Positions 50,101 to 59,891 of a DNA stretch of 64,000 nt are shown here, in pieces (the first letter of the stretch is position 1; each line of letters opens with the position of its first letter). The position numbers and the translations under genes are program-made. The DNA comes from Lumnitzera littorea (taxonomy: Eukaryota > Streptophyta > Magnoliopsida > Myrtales > Combretaceae). The notes under the pieces are model-generated. The model searched no databases and was not told where the DNA came from. It was given only the letters and a program-made list of their open reading frames with translations. The DNA lies in NCBI GenBank assembly GCA_024138015.1, contig JAMXBB010000010.1, positions 6,516,262 through 6,580,261 of the forward strand, read 5' to 3'.

Positions 50101-50640
50101 AGAGTCCAAAGATTAGGAACTTAATATTCTAATCGCATCATCCTATATGAAAATATACTAAGGAATCCCTCCATATAATTAGTAACTACTCCTTTAAGGA
50201 TTTATCACTGCAGGCTCCTAGAGCAAGTGAGTCAAGTATATTTAGCAAATAATTCATTTAAGTCAAATATAATTTAGTTCGATTAGATCTTTTTTATATT
50301 AACAAGCACAATCATACAAACAAATATCACGTACCAGAAATTGCTTCACAATAGTTGATAGAGCTCAAACTAGACAATCTCAGAAAAACTCAATAGCCAG
50401 TATAAATCTATTTGAAATATAAAATATATCTATATATATATATTAATCTTTAAATGAATAATAATCAAGTTCCTACTTAGATATTGCTCATGAATCTTTT
50501 ATTTTCTATTACTTGTTATATCTACTTATCACTTTCCAACCGATTCATTAGTTAAGGTAAAATTTAGAAATATTATAATGATAATATATAATATAGTCAA
50601 GTGGATTGTTAATATATATATATATATATATGAATGAAAC
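47196..50640. other. Gene-free intergenic stretch
   Basis: No recognisable gene. Short open frames at 48136-48436 and 48587-48796 show no known motif. The 47800-48060 segment contains repeated 'CGAGTTTRGG' and 'AAGCTTGAGCT' motifs like those at 9.7-10.2 kb and 44.5 kb, suggesting a decayed inverted-repeat transposon family. Confidence 0.4.
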
Positions 50641-52606
50641 CTTTAGTTGACTTGTATAGTCTGCTATTATAAAATTTATTCTACTTAGATGTAGAAAATT
50701 CTAGACATTGTAATACAGCCAAAATCCATGACTAAGTGATCGAAAGAAAAAAAACAACAGGTCGACTCAGAACAATGATACTTAACCGAGAATAGAGTCA
50801 AATCAATGACGTAAACAAGTGACTTACCCAAACAAGAGACCGAAGCAAGCATCTGAAGATAGAGAAACATCTATACATGAATATGGCCGAACTTTACGGA
50901 AGCTTGTTGACCGAAGATATAACCATGGCAGTTTGACGGAAAACCAAAGGATAGAAACGTAAGAACCAAGTAAAACATATTTCAAACCAAATGAAAGCAG
51001 TAATCGGGCGAGGCAAAACCGAGTGGACTCACCAGAAAATATATTGAGAAGTCTACAGCTTGATCGAGTCACTGCTAATGTTGAAGGAGAAGATTAGAAT
51101 GGATTGTCGGACAATGGAATGCTACGGTTGCCGAAGAAGGAGAAGAGTGGCCACTTGTCAATAGTAATGGAGCTCGAAGTTCAAAGAATATTCATTGTTG
51201 CCTTTGCCGAAGGATCGAGAATCGGAAAAAGAATATGACAGCCGCCAACAGCAAAAGAGGAGCCAAGAAAAGAAGCTCAGATAGGAGCTAAGTTGGAATA
51301 GTCGGGGTGCTGATATGAAGATGAATGAAAGGTAAAGGCTTGAATTAGAGCCAAAAGGGAGCTTAAGGAGGGAGTTGCCGAGGATGGGAAGAAGGTTGGT
51401 GGCTGAGTAATTTGATAAGGGTTTTTGTCTCATTCGATACAGTAAAGCTAAGAGGATGGGCCTCTAGATAGGATAAATAAAGTTGAGTGATGAGAGCTGT
51501 AGGGCCTTTGCTTGGGTTTTGCATCCGAGATTTAGGAGAAAAGGTTTAAGAAAATTGCAGAGAGGAAAGTGAGTTGAGTATATATTAAGATATAGATGTG
51601 TGTCCAAGGAAATTTGAGAAAATGAAATTTAATTAAAATGAAAATAATATTAAGAAAACTGGACATAGATCAAAATATAGAAAAATATAGTATGATAAAA
51701 AATAATACTTTATTGTAAAATAAAATTAATCTATTTAATACGTATGTAAAATAAGAGTTTTGGAATAATATTATCTAAACCTTAAATTAGACATCTATAC
51801 TATAAGATAAAATTTAAAATAAGTCTAGAGTTATTCAAAGATAGATAAATTGAAACTTTCCTTTATGATGATAGGTTTTCTATCGCTACTATCTAAATTG
51901 TTTTACTACTTTATTAGTGAATTATTATTTTAACTTGATTGAGGTGTTTCACTCTTATTTATAGGTTTTCGGTGCTTATTGTTGTAGATACATGGTGGGT
52001 TCAAATTAGCTAGCACGCGATCTAACGAAATGGCCCTTTTTATGCCCAATGGGACATCCTTTCCTCTATCGGTTGGTGGAAACTAAAGGGATGAGTCTAT
52101 CCCATTAGTAAGGGGAGGCCACCTTAGTTTGGAGGCTAGTAGATAGATCACATAATAGGTGGTCAATTAGCACTAAATAAAGAGAGAGAAAATGGCCAAC
52201 GAATGAAGAGTCAGCTTGACTTACGGTAAATGCTCTTTTAGATGCTAAGGAATAGGAACCAGCTTAATTTGAATACTGCGAACAGTAGTTAGGCATGCTT
52301 AGAGTGCATGAAGATTCTCGAAGCAAGGGGTATAACTAGATCCTGCTCGAAATGCTCATGAGTAGCCTAATGGGCTTATATAGCTTGGGGCGGGTCCAGA
52401 TGGTGATTTGTGAAACCTAGGCCTAGTGTTTCAATGGGCTTAGGCCATGTAAGCTCCTATGGTGGGAATTGATTGCAACGAAGGGAAAAAGAAAAAAAAA
52501 GAGAGAACTTAAAGAAAAGCTAAACCATAAGAAGCAACCACTATGTTTACCCCATCTAAGGTTAGTTACCCTAAAGTTAGGAAATTGTTGCTCACTACTT
52601 GGAGGT
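50641..52606. other. Unidentified higher-GC stretch left of solo LTR C
   Basis: At about 50820-51580 and 52000-52560 base composition is clearly richer in G than the surroundings. Minus-strand frames at 50824-51072 and 51158-51433 are open, but they translate to low-information Ser/Leu/Phe-rich sequence with no recognisable domain. The purine bias suggests old repeat or transposon DNA rather than a gene. Confidence 0.35.
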
Positions 52607-54497
52607 TGTTACGCTCCAAAGTCATAGAGTCACAACAGTATCGCCGTGTAAACCATTTTATAATAGTAACTGGCCTCACAGTACCTACTATAGATATAAT
52701 CTACACAAGGTGTTAACAACTCATTACTTTGAAGTAAACAGTTCAATTAAAAGTTTAGCTAAAGTTATAGTAATTATCAAGAATTTTAGGTCAATATACG
52801 TAATTACATGTACATTCCACGATACTTCTCAAGAAATTCTACATTAACATAACAGTTTACTAATTTATATAACAACTATCAGTCTTTCATTCTTAAGCTA
52901 TTATGGAGACTCTAGCTATACATCTACTACTAGGCAAATTGATTCTCACACCCTAGGCTTTAAAAGAACTAACCTCTTGATAGTTGTAAAGCGGCATAAT
53001 ACTTGGAGTATTTAGAAATTAGGATCTGCAAAAGGATTTATATGGGTATGAGTAACTACAGCTTAGTAAGTTAAATTGGAGATTTATGAATGTATACAAA
53101 CACAAACAAGATTATCAAGCAATTATTTTCATTTAATGAAATAAGCAAGTGTCATTACACAACATAGTTTGGTCCGTTGCGAAATCAGAGAAATTTCACC
53201 CGCTCTAATCCAAGTTGAGGAGTTTTCATATTATGCAACAGCTTACAACCAAACTCAAGTTTGTGTAATGGAAACGCTATTCCTCCCAAAACTATCCTTC
53301 GAACCAATGCCCCCATCCTCACCATGACCTTCTCTCCTATCACTTAGTTCGATTAAGGATGAAGAAAAGACCAATTTGCTATTTAGTATTATCTTTATTG
53401 AAGGTATCGATGTTTGGTTGGAAAATCCTAATAATCCCCTAAAGGGTTGCAATGCATGATAATTTAGGTCATTAGAGTCGAATAAAATTAAATTCCATTT
53501 AAGGTGTTTAAACAATTTCACACTGATCCAGTTATAACACAAAATCAATCACAACACAAATTTCAATATGAATTCAGATACTCAAACACATACATAAACT
53601 ACTTACAATCACAATCATACACAATCTTAAGTCTCTGAGTACCGTAAAATAGTACTCCAATATTATAAGTAATAACTCAACTTATTTAAAACTTTTAGTC
53701 ACCCAATCACTTAATTGCAAATTGGTTCGTCTTTGGGTATCCTATAATACAAACACGTCTTTTTAGTACTTGTACTTTGATGATTCATATTCTAAGTTAT
53801 AATTTAACTCATTTCTCCATGTATACCTATTATTTATTGATGATTCATTCTACCTTATTTCGGGGTCTGGTTTCTAAATTAGATTTCAGTTTTAATTCTA
53901 TATTGTCTTTGATCATGAAGAATCCTAAATATACTCAAATCCTAATGTGAAATTAATCACATTAAGCTCGAGTATTCTAATATCACATTGGGTCTTAATT
54001 TAATGTTCTAAACTATTCAGTACACTCTAATCCTAATTAGGGTACCAGATTTACTCTCGATGTGAGAAAATTTTACATTTTTTATACAATTACCTTAAGT
54101 TAAATTTTGTTTCAGATTTATTATGTACTGATTTTTATTATTATATTATCCAAATAAATCTAATTTTTCATATTTATTAAATTTCCAATTCCATATATTC
54201 CTAATTTCTTATAATTACTACATAATTCTTGTATTAATTACACTTAACACTCCAAAGACTAAGATTAGGTTTCCACATTAGAGATTAACATCCTTGAACA
54301 TCTAATTATCATCTAAATCAGTAATTAATCATTTCATCACCTAATTAACTTAAAATTACCCAATTTTTCCATCATTTTAGAGCTAAAAAATTACTTAAAA
54401 ATTTCAAAAATTAAATTAAAAAAAAAAAGGCTTCATAGCACTATTCTATATCACTTAAGCATCTTACAAAAAAAATTTGAGTTCCAAACTACACTGT

Positions 54498-55908
54498 CTC
54501 AATCATCATTTGTCAGGACTCTTTGGTGTAAGTTCTTTAGCTTGGACAGGGCATTTAGTACATGTCGCTATCCCTGGGGACAAGGGGGAATATGTTCGAT
54601 GGAATAATTTCTTAGATGTATTACCGTATCCCGAAGGGTTAGGACCCCTTTTTATAGGTCAGTGGAATCTTTATGCCCAAAACCCCAATTCAAGTAGTCA
54701 TTTATTTGGGACTTCCCAAGGATCAGGGATTGCCATTTTAACCCTTCTTGGGGGATTTCATCCACAAACGCAAAGTTTATGGTTGACTGATATTGCTCAT
54801 CATCATTTAGCTATTGCACTTATTTTTCTCATTGCTAGTCATATGTATAGAACTAACTTCGGGATTGGGCACAGTATAAAAGATCTTTTAGAAGCACATA
54901 TTCCTTCGGGTGGGCGATTAAGGCGTGGCCATAAAGGTCTTTATGACACAATCAATAATTCAATTCATTTTCAATTAGGCCTTGCTCTAGCCTCTTTAGG
55001 TGTTATTACTTCCTTGGTAGCTCAACACATGTACTCTTTACCTGCTTATGCATTCATAGCACAAGATTTTACTACTCAAGCTGCCTTATATACTCATCAC
55101 CAATACATCGCGGGATTCATCATGACAGGAGCTTTTGCTCATGGGGGTATATTTTTCATTAGAGATTACAATTCAAAACAGAACGAGGATAATGTATTGG
55201 CAAGAATGTTAGACCACAAAGAAGCTTTTATATCCCATTTAAGTTGGGCTAGCCTCTTTTTGGGGTTCCATACTTTGGGACTCTATGTTCATAATGATGT
55301 CATGCTTACTTTTGGTACTCTGGAGAAACAAATCTTGATCGAACCTATATTTGCCTAATGGATACAATCTGCTTATGGTAAAACTTCATATGGCTTCGAT
55401 GTACTTTTATCTTCAACGAATGGCCCAGCATTTAATGCGGGTCGAAGCATATGGTTGCCTGGCTGGTTAAATGCTGTTAATGAGAATAGTAATTCACTAT
55501 TCTTAACAATAAGCCCTGGAGACTTCTTAGTTCATCATGTAATTGCTCTAAGTTTACATACAACTACATTGATCTTAGTAAAGGGTGCTTTAGATGCACG
55601 TGGTTCAAAGTTAATGCTAGATAAAAAGGATTTCGGTTATAGTTTTCCGTGTGATGGTCCGGGACGAGGTGGTACTTGTGATATTTCTACTTGGGATGCA
55701 TTTTATTTGGCAGTTTTCTGGATGTTAAATACCATTCGATGGGTTACTTTTTATTGGCATTAGAAACACATCACATTATGGTAGGGTAACATTTTACAAT
55801 TTAATGAATCTTCCACTTATTTGATGGGATGGCTAAGAGATTATCTATAGTTAAACTCTTCACAACTTATCAATGGATATAACCCTTTTGGTATGAATAG
55901 TTCATTCT
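54498..55908 (+). pseudogene. psaB: psaB fragment (photosystem I P700 apoprotein A2), plastid-derived
   Basis: The frame reads LNHHLSGLFGVSSLAWTGHL, TDIAHHHLAIALIF, GFHTLGLYVHNDVMLTFGT, then WLPGWLNAVNENSNSLFLTI and FPCDGPGRGGTCDIS, ending near GYNPFGMNS. This covers roughly residues 175-645 of a ~734-residue protein. F-P-C-D-G-P-G-R-G-G-T-C is the FX iron-sulphur cysteine loop. Stops occur at 55356 (TAA for Gln), 55761 (TAG for Trp) and again soon after. Both protein ends are missing, so it cannot be functional here. Confidence 0.95.
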
Positions 55909-55910
55909 CT

Positions 55911-56593
55911 GACCTGTAGATACTCGTACAACATCTCCTATTCATAGATCTGCGCTCGCCTTTATACAGTTAGATACTAAATTATCTATTTTTGAAACAA
56001 GAATTAAAGTACTAGATCTTTTAGCCCCTTATCGCCGTGGCAGAAAAATAGGACTATTCGGGGGGGCTGGAGTGGGTAAAACAGTACTTATTATGGAATT
56101 GATCAACAACATTGCTAAAGCTCATAGGGGCGTATCCGTATTTGGTGGAGTAGGTGAACGTACTTGTGAAGGAAATGACCTTTACATGGAAATGAATGAA
56201 TCCGGAGTAATTAATGAACAAAATATTGCAGAATCAAAAGTAGCTCTAGTCTACGGTTAGATGAATGAACCTCCCGGAGCTCGTATGAGAGTTGGTTTGA
56301 CTGCCCTAACTATGGCAGAATATTTTCGAGATGTTAATGAACAAGACGTACTTCTATTTATCGACAATATCTTCCGTTTCGTCTAAGCAAGATCTGAAGT
56401 ATCTGCCTTATTGGGTAGAATGCCTTCCGCTGTTGGTTATTAACCCACCCTTAGTACCAAAATAGGATCTTTACAAGAAAGGATTACTTCTACCAAAGAG
56501 GGATCCATAACTTCTATTCAAGCAGTTTATGTACCTGCAGACGATTTGACCGATCCTGCGCCTGCTACAACATTTGCCCATTTAGACGCGACA
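55911..56593 (+). pseudogene. atpB: atpB fragment (ATP synthase CF1 beta subunit), plastid-derived
   Basis: The frame starts PVDTRTTSPIHRSA and contains LLAPYRRGRKIGLFGGAGVG with the P-loop Walker A (GGAGVGKT). It continues through [22 protein letters not shown] and VPADDLTDPAPATTFAHLDA, where it stops abruptly. This corresponds to the central nucleotide-binding domain, roughly residues 140-370. In-frame stops replace Gln codons at about 56258 (TAG), 56384 (TAA) and 56440 (TAA). Confidence 0.95.
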
Positions 56594-56708
56594 TTTGCTT
56601 AGCTTTACATCTATCCCAAGGTATCATTTCTAATACATCTGTTGGGCAGGCTCGAACACATTGAGTACATCCTATATATGTATCATAAATCTTTACTGAA
56701 TGTGACAT
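56594..56708 (-). pseudogene. psaC: psaC 5' fragment (photosystem I subunit VII), plastid-derived
   Basis: Reading leftwards from the ATG at 56708 gives MSHSVKIYDTYIGCTQCVRA, then CPTDVLEMIPWDRCKAKQ, where it joins atpB. Only about the first 38 of 81 residues remain. The first 4Fe-4S ligand cysteine (position 11) is Tyr here. The plastid-type upstream spacer continues to the right towards ndhE. Confidence 0.92.
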
Positions 56709-56946
56709 TGGATCTATCAATTTGAAAATGCCATAAATCTTCGATCTAGTAAACTTGTAGATGAATCATATATTTGAACACTAGATGAATCAATGATTTT
56801 ACCATAATTTTTCTAATCAATCGAATTCAGAATAGATTTATGAGATTGGGCCAAGATACTTTAATTTCTTACCTTTTTATCAAATTTACATATCATACAT
56901 GCTAATTTAAATTGATGAATATTTTAATTTCTATAATTAATACTAC

Positions 56947-57078
56947 TTATTTATTCAACAAATTTGATTGATTGATACAAGTTGATTTTCTGTTACAATA
57001 AATTGATGAAACAATAACCAACCTAATAGCTGCTTCAGCGGTTACAATAGCTATAACAAAAATTGAGAAAATATTCCT
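56947..57078 (-). pseudogene. ndhE: ndhE 3' fragment (NDH complex subunit), plastid-derived
   Basis: The minus strand reads IFSIFVIAIVTAEAAIRLVI, then VSSIYCNRKSTCINQSNLLNK and a stop at 56947. This is the C-terminal ~40 residues of NdhE. Its position upstream of psaC on the same strand matches the ndhE-psaC order of plant plastomes, so this piece of the insertion is collinear. Confidence 0.88.
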
Positions 57079-57079
57079 T

Positions 57080-57273
57080 CCTTGTGTCGAAGACTAAGAG
57101 GACGCCCCTAATAATTGTGTTGTTATGCCTGGGCTGTGAGGGCTCTCAGCCACATGGATAGTTCAATGTGCTCATCAGCGCCTGACCTTGAGATGTGTGG
57201 ATCATCTAAGGCACATTAGCATGGCGTGCTTCTCCTGTTCGAATCGGGTTTGAAACCAAATCCCTCCTCAGGA
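57080..57273. other. Plastid inverted-repeat fragment (region upstream of rrn16)
   Basis: The segment contains GCCTGGGCTGTGAGGGCTCT, CATGGATAGTTCAATGTGCT, GATCATCTAAGGCACATTAG and TCGGGTTTGAAACCAAA. I recognise these from the plastid inverted repeat between trnV/rps12 and the 16S rRNA gene. It ends at CCTCAGGA, where LTR C sequence resumes. The identification is from memory of that region and needs an alignment. Confidence 0.7.
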
Positions 57274-58324
57274 AGCTTATTTATTTCTAGTTCTAATCAT
57301 GCTCGGTTTTGCTTAATTTCTTAAGAACCCTATATTTTCAGACGTGATTAAACTTAATCACTATTTTTCCTTGAATCTACATACAATAAAACCTCATAAT
57401 AATAAATTTCATAATTTTCTAGGAAAATAAATAATTTTAAGAAATTGTATAAAATCGGAGCAGATGTGAAACTCACCCGATCCGATGACTTTTGGGCCTC
57501 CAACACCAGTTTAGGTGTGTCGGCCGGTCTAAGCGATGGGTCTGGAGTGGGGTGGTAGTGGTGGTTCGGTTCCAGGTGGTGGTGGTGTATAGGTTTGGTT
57601 CACTAGCCCTTTTTCATAGATTTGCTTAATAATTTCCTAAACCTTAATTTTCTTCTCCAAATTTCAATGCTCTTAATTTTTTCTAACTTCTAAATGTCCA
57701 AATGAGTTCTGTAATTTTTCATGCTATTTATAGAGTTTTGTAGTAATTATTATGCATTTAATTAGATAAAACATTGTCCAAATCTTTTCAATTTTGCCTT
57801 TTATGTTGCTTGTTTTTTATTAGTTGATTTTTCTTCTTCACTTCTTAACCTAGCACGACTAGATCCAAGTCATTCCCTATTCCTCTGATTATTTATTTAT
57901 TTTTTCTTAATTATTTAATAATTTTCTTTAATTATTTAATAAGTTTTTAGTTAATTTAAGTAAATTCGCGTATTTTTATCTACACAAAAATACATGTAAG
58001 ATATATGTAAATATTCCTAATTATTATTTAGGTCATTCTATGATTTTTAGTAAATATATAATCTATCTCTAGCAATTTATTAGTTATTAGATTATATTTT
58101 TCACCTTTTCGATAATTAACAAATATTATACTTAAAATTTGAAATTTTTATAATCTCTTATTTTATTATTTATTTTCTTAAATCCAAGTTTACGGGGTCA
58201 TTTTTATTAATATTTCTATCTATGGTTTATAATTTAGGTTTGATCGGATCCTTTAACCGATCGTCCTAAACTTTATGTAATAAGTTCAATCCTATGGTCA
58301 TTTGGCTTAACTTTAAGGCTTACA

Positions 58325-58604
58325 GAGATTACACAAACCCCTTCGAATAGTGGTAAGTTACCTTAGTAATGGGGTGGTAGAGCCACCAATGACAAGTTAG
58401 TGCGTTGTAAATCTACCTTAATGGGTAGTAGGCAAATATAGCTAGATAGTAGATCCCCAGCCATCGTTGCTAAGAAAAAATATATATTCAATAAGTAAAA
58501 AATTGCCTTATCTAAGTTGTGCTATCCACCCTTCTCATGAAAGTGGCTTGAAATCCCTTAGACTTAAGGTAGCTAACTATGGATGATGCAATAATGGTAG
58601 TTAC
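58325..58604. other. Spacer between solo LTR C and Cassandra element
   Basis: Non-coding, moderately G-rich sequence (for example GTGGTAGAGCCACCAATGAC). It may belong to the same older unit as 52000-52606, because LTR C inserted between them. No gene seen. Confidence 0.35.
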
Positions 58605-58832
58605 TGTAATACCCCTTACATGCCTGGAGAGAGGAACTCTAATTATCGAGGCGCCTTTTGGTGTAGCGACTCGGAGTACATCGAAACTCCGGAGTTAAGC
58701 GTGCTCATGCTGGAGCAATCCTAGGATGGGTGACCTCTTGGGAAGCAGCTACACCAAAGGACAAAACCGTGCGGCGTTTCATGCCAAAGCGGACAATACC
58801 TCGGTGGAAGGAGTTCCGGCCGGATCATTACA
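58605..58832 (+). repeat. Cassandra left LTR
   Basis: 228 bp, TGTAATACCCC...GGATCATTACA, preceded by the GTTAC target duplication. Contains the 5S-like segment. Confidence 0.93.
58660..58755 (+). other. 5S rRNA-like segment in Cassandra left LTR
   Basis: It is bounded by GGTGTAG and CTACACC, which can pair like the terminal helix of 5S rRNA. It contains AGTTAAGCGTGCT (A-box region) and AGGATGGGTGACCTC (C-box region), the internal RNA polymerase III control elements of plant 5S genes. The 5' half is diverged and shortened, so it is not a normal 5S gene. The equivalent in the right LTR spans about 58999-59094. Confidence 0.88.
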
Positions 58833-58835
58833 GAA

Positions 58836-58847
58836 TGGTATCAGAGC
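58836..58847 (+). promoter_or_regulatory. Cassandra primer-binding site
   Basis: TGGTATCAGAGC, complementary to the 3' end of plant initiator methionine tRNA, three bases after the left LTR. Confidence 0.9.
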
Positions 58848-58943
58848 ATTCCACCAGCCGGAAGGGCGTGGCCCTGCCTGGTGGTTGTCTTAGACCTGTG
58901 TAACGAAACTGACGAGGGCGTCAGTTCTGTAAGGGGGGTGGAT

Positions 58944-59171
58944 TGTAATACTCCTTACATGCCTGGAGAGAGGAACTCTAATCATCGAGGCGTCTTTTGG
59001 TGTAGCGGCTTGAAGTACGTCGAAACTCTGGAGTTAAGCGTGCTCATGCTAGAGCAATCCTAGGATGGGTGAACTCCTGGGAAGCAGCTGCACCAAAGGA
59101 CAAAACCGTGCGGCGTTTCATACTAAAGCAGACAATACCTCGGTGGAAGGAGTTCCGGCCGGGTCGTTACA
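58944..59171 (+). repeat. Cassandra right LTR
   Basis: 228 bp, TGTAATACTCC...GGGTCGTTACA, followed by the GTTAC target duplication. It carries a second 5S-like segment with slightly more changes in the C-box (GGGTGAACTCCTGGG). Confidence 0.93.
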
Positions 59172-59176
59172 GTTAC

Positions 59177-59890
59177 CCCTTAAGGTTAATTCTCTTTTTT
59201 TCTTTTTTTTTTTAACTTTTGAATCTTTTAATTATTTTGATAATTACTATTAATTTAATTATATATATTTAATAATAAGATTAAGGGCTAGCAATTAATG
59301 TCATTAAATAGTATTTTGTATCTAGATCTAACTAAATTCATGTTTGCTCAACAGCTAAACCAATAACATTGCTCATTTATCAATCTATTTGAAAACCTAA
59401 ATCTATAGCTTAACTCATTTAATTAGTGTATTTCATGTTTGCCTTGAATTCATTTATATCAATTTAAAAAGTTTGAAAAGAATATGTTATAACTATCAAG
59501 TTTCTATATGAAAAACATGTTTTCAGTATTGTCCTCATTTTCCTAAATACTTGCAAAGATAGTATTTCATTTCTAGGTTAAATGTGTAGATAAATTTGAA
59601 GAAAACACTATGGCTTAAGAATACAAATATTGATTAAACTTTAGATGTTATATGACTAACTTCAATAAAAATTCATGGATTGGTTGTTACAATGAACCAA
59701 TGCGTAGCATGTCATCACCTACTTAAGCAAAAAGTGTTCTATATATCTAATTAATTTTTTTTTTAATAATATCAATTAGGTTCACTATGTAGTTTAGATT
59801 TGAATAAGCCATACTATAAATGGGTTTATATAAACAAGAGAAGCTTCATATTGCTATGTGTGTGTGTGTAAAATATCCTAACAATAATTT
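59177..59890. other. AT-rich spacer
   Basis: No gene or clear element. There is a (TG)n tract at about 59858-59868. Confidence 0.4.
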
Positions 59891-59891
59891 A

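Larger units (their letters stand above)
54497..57273. other. Nuclear plastid DNA insertion (NUPT), four-part mosaic
   Basis: Joined end to end are: psaB (about 54498-55908, +), atpB (about 55911-56593, +), psaC with its upstream spacer and ndhE (about 56594-57078, -), and a piece of the inverted repeat near rrn16 (about 57080-57273). In plastomes psaB and atpB lie apart in the large single-copy region, psaC-ndhE in the small single-copy region, and the last piece in the inverted repeat. The four pieces cannot come from one contiguous transfer. Each junction is abrupt. Both ends abut LTR C sequence that is continuous in LTR B. Confidence 0.88.
52607..58324 (+). mobile_element. Solo LTR C, same family as B, split by plastid DNA
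   Basis: The left end is TGTTACGCTCC followed by a 'CGCCGTGTAAACCATTTTA' block, as in LTR B. The right end is TTTAAGGCTTACA. Flanks are GAGGT (left) and GAGAT (right), a 4/5 target duplication. Ordered blocks shared with B continue up to 'TTCCAAACTACACT' at about 54495 and resume at about 57275 with 'TTATTTATTTCTAG...ATCATGCTCGGTTTT'. The 2.78 kb between is plastid-derived. Without it the LTR is about 2.94 kb. No gag-pol sequence is present. Confidence 0.75.
58605..59171 (+). mobile_element. Cassandra-type TRIM retrotransposon with 5S rRNA-like LTRs
   Basis: A 567-bp non-autonomous LTR element that looks structurally complete. The two LTRs (58605-58832 and 58944-59171) are both 228 bp and start TGTAATA and end TTACA. 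The primer-binding site TGGTATCAGAGC (complementary to initiator Met-tRNA) sits three bases after the left LTR, and a purine tract AAGGGGGGTGGA precedes the right LTR. Perfect 5-bp duplications GTTAC flank it (58600-58604 and 59172-59176). There is no coding capacity. 5S rRNA-like sequence within each LTR is the defining trait of Cassandra. About 17 of 228 positions differ between the LTRs, mostly transitions, indicating an old insertion. Confidence 0.93.

Noticed and set aside
51158..51433. 91-residue minus-strand frame as a membrane protein
   Set aside because: Hydrophobic composition is explained by purine-rich plus-strand DNA; no splice structure or family match.
54477..55358. A 293-residue open frame resembling a working psaB gene
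   Set aside because: It is an internal part of psaB with both ends missing and later stops, joined to other plastid pieces inside an LTR. Its initial codons come from the LTR. It is a pseudogene fragment.
27040..58324. LTR B and LTR C as the two ends of one giant retroelement
   Set aside because: Each copy has its own distinct target duplication, and two intact host genes lie between them.
58660..58755. A stand-alone 5S rRNA gene
   Set aside because: Only the 3' half matches well, the 5' half is diverged, and the segment sits inside an LTR with a second copy in the partner LTR. It is part of Cassandra.
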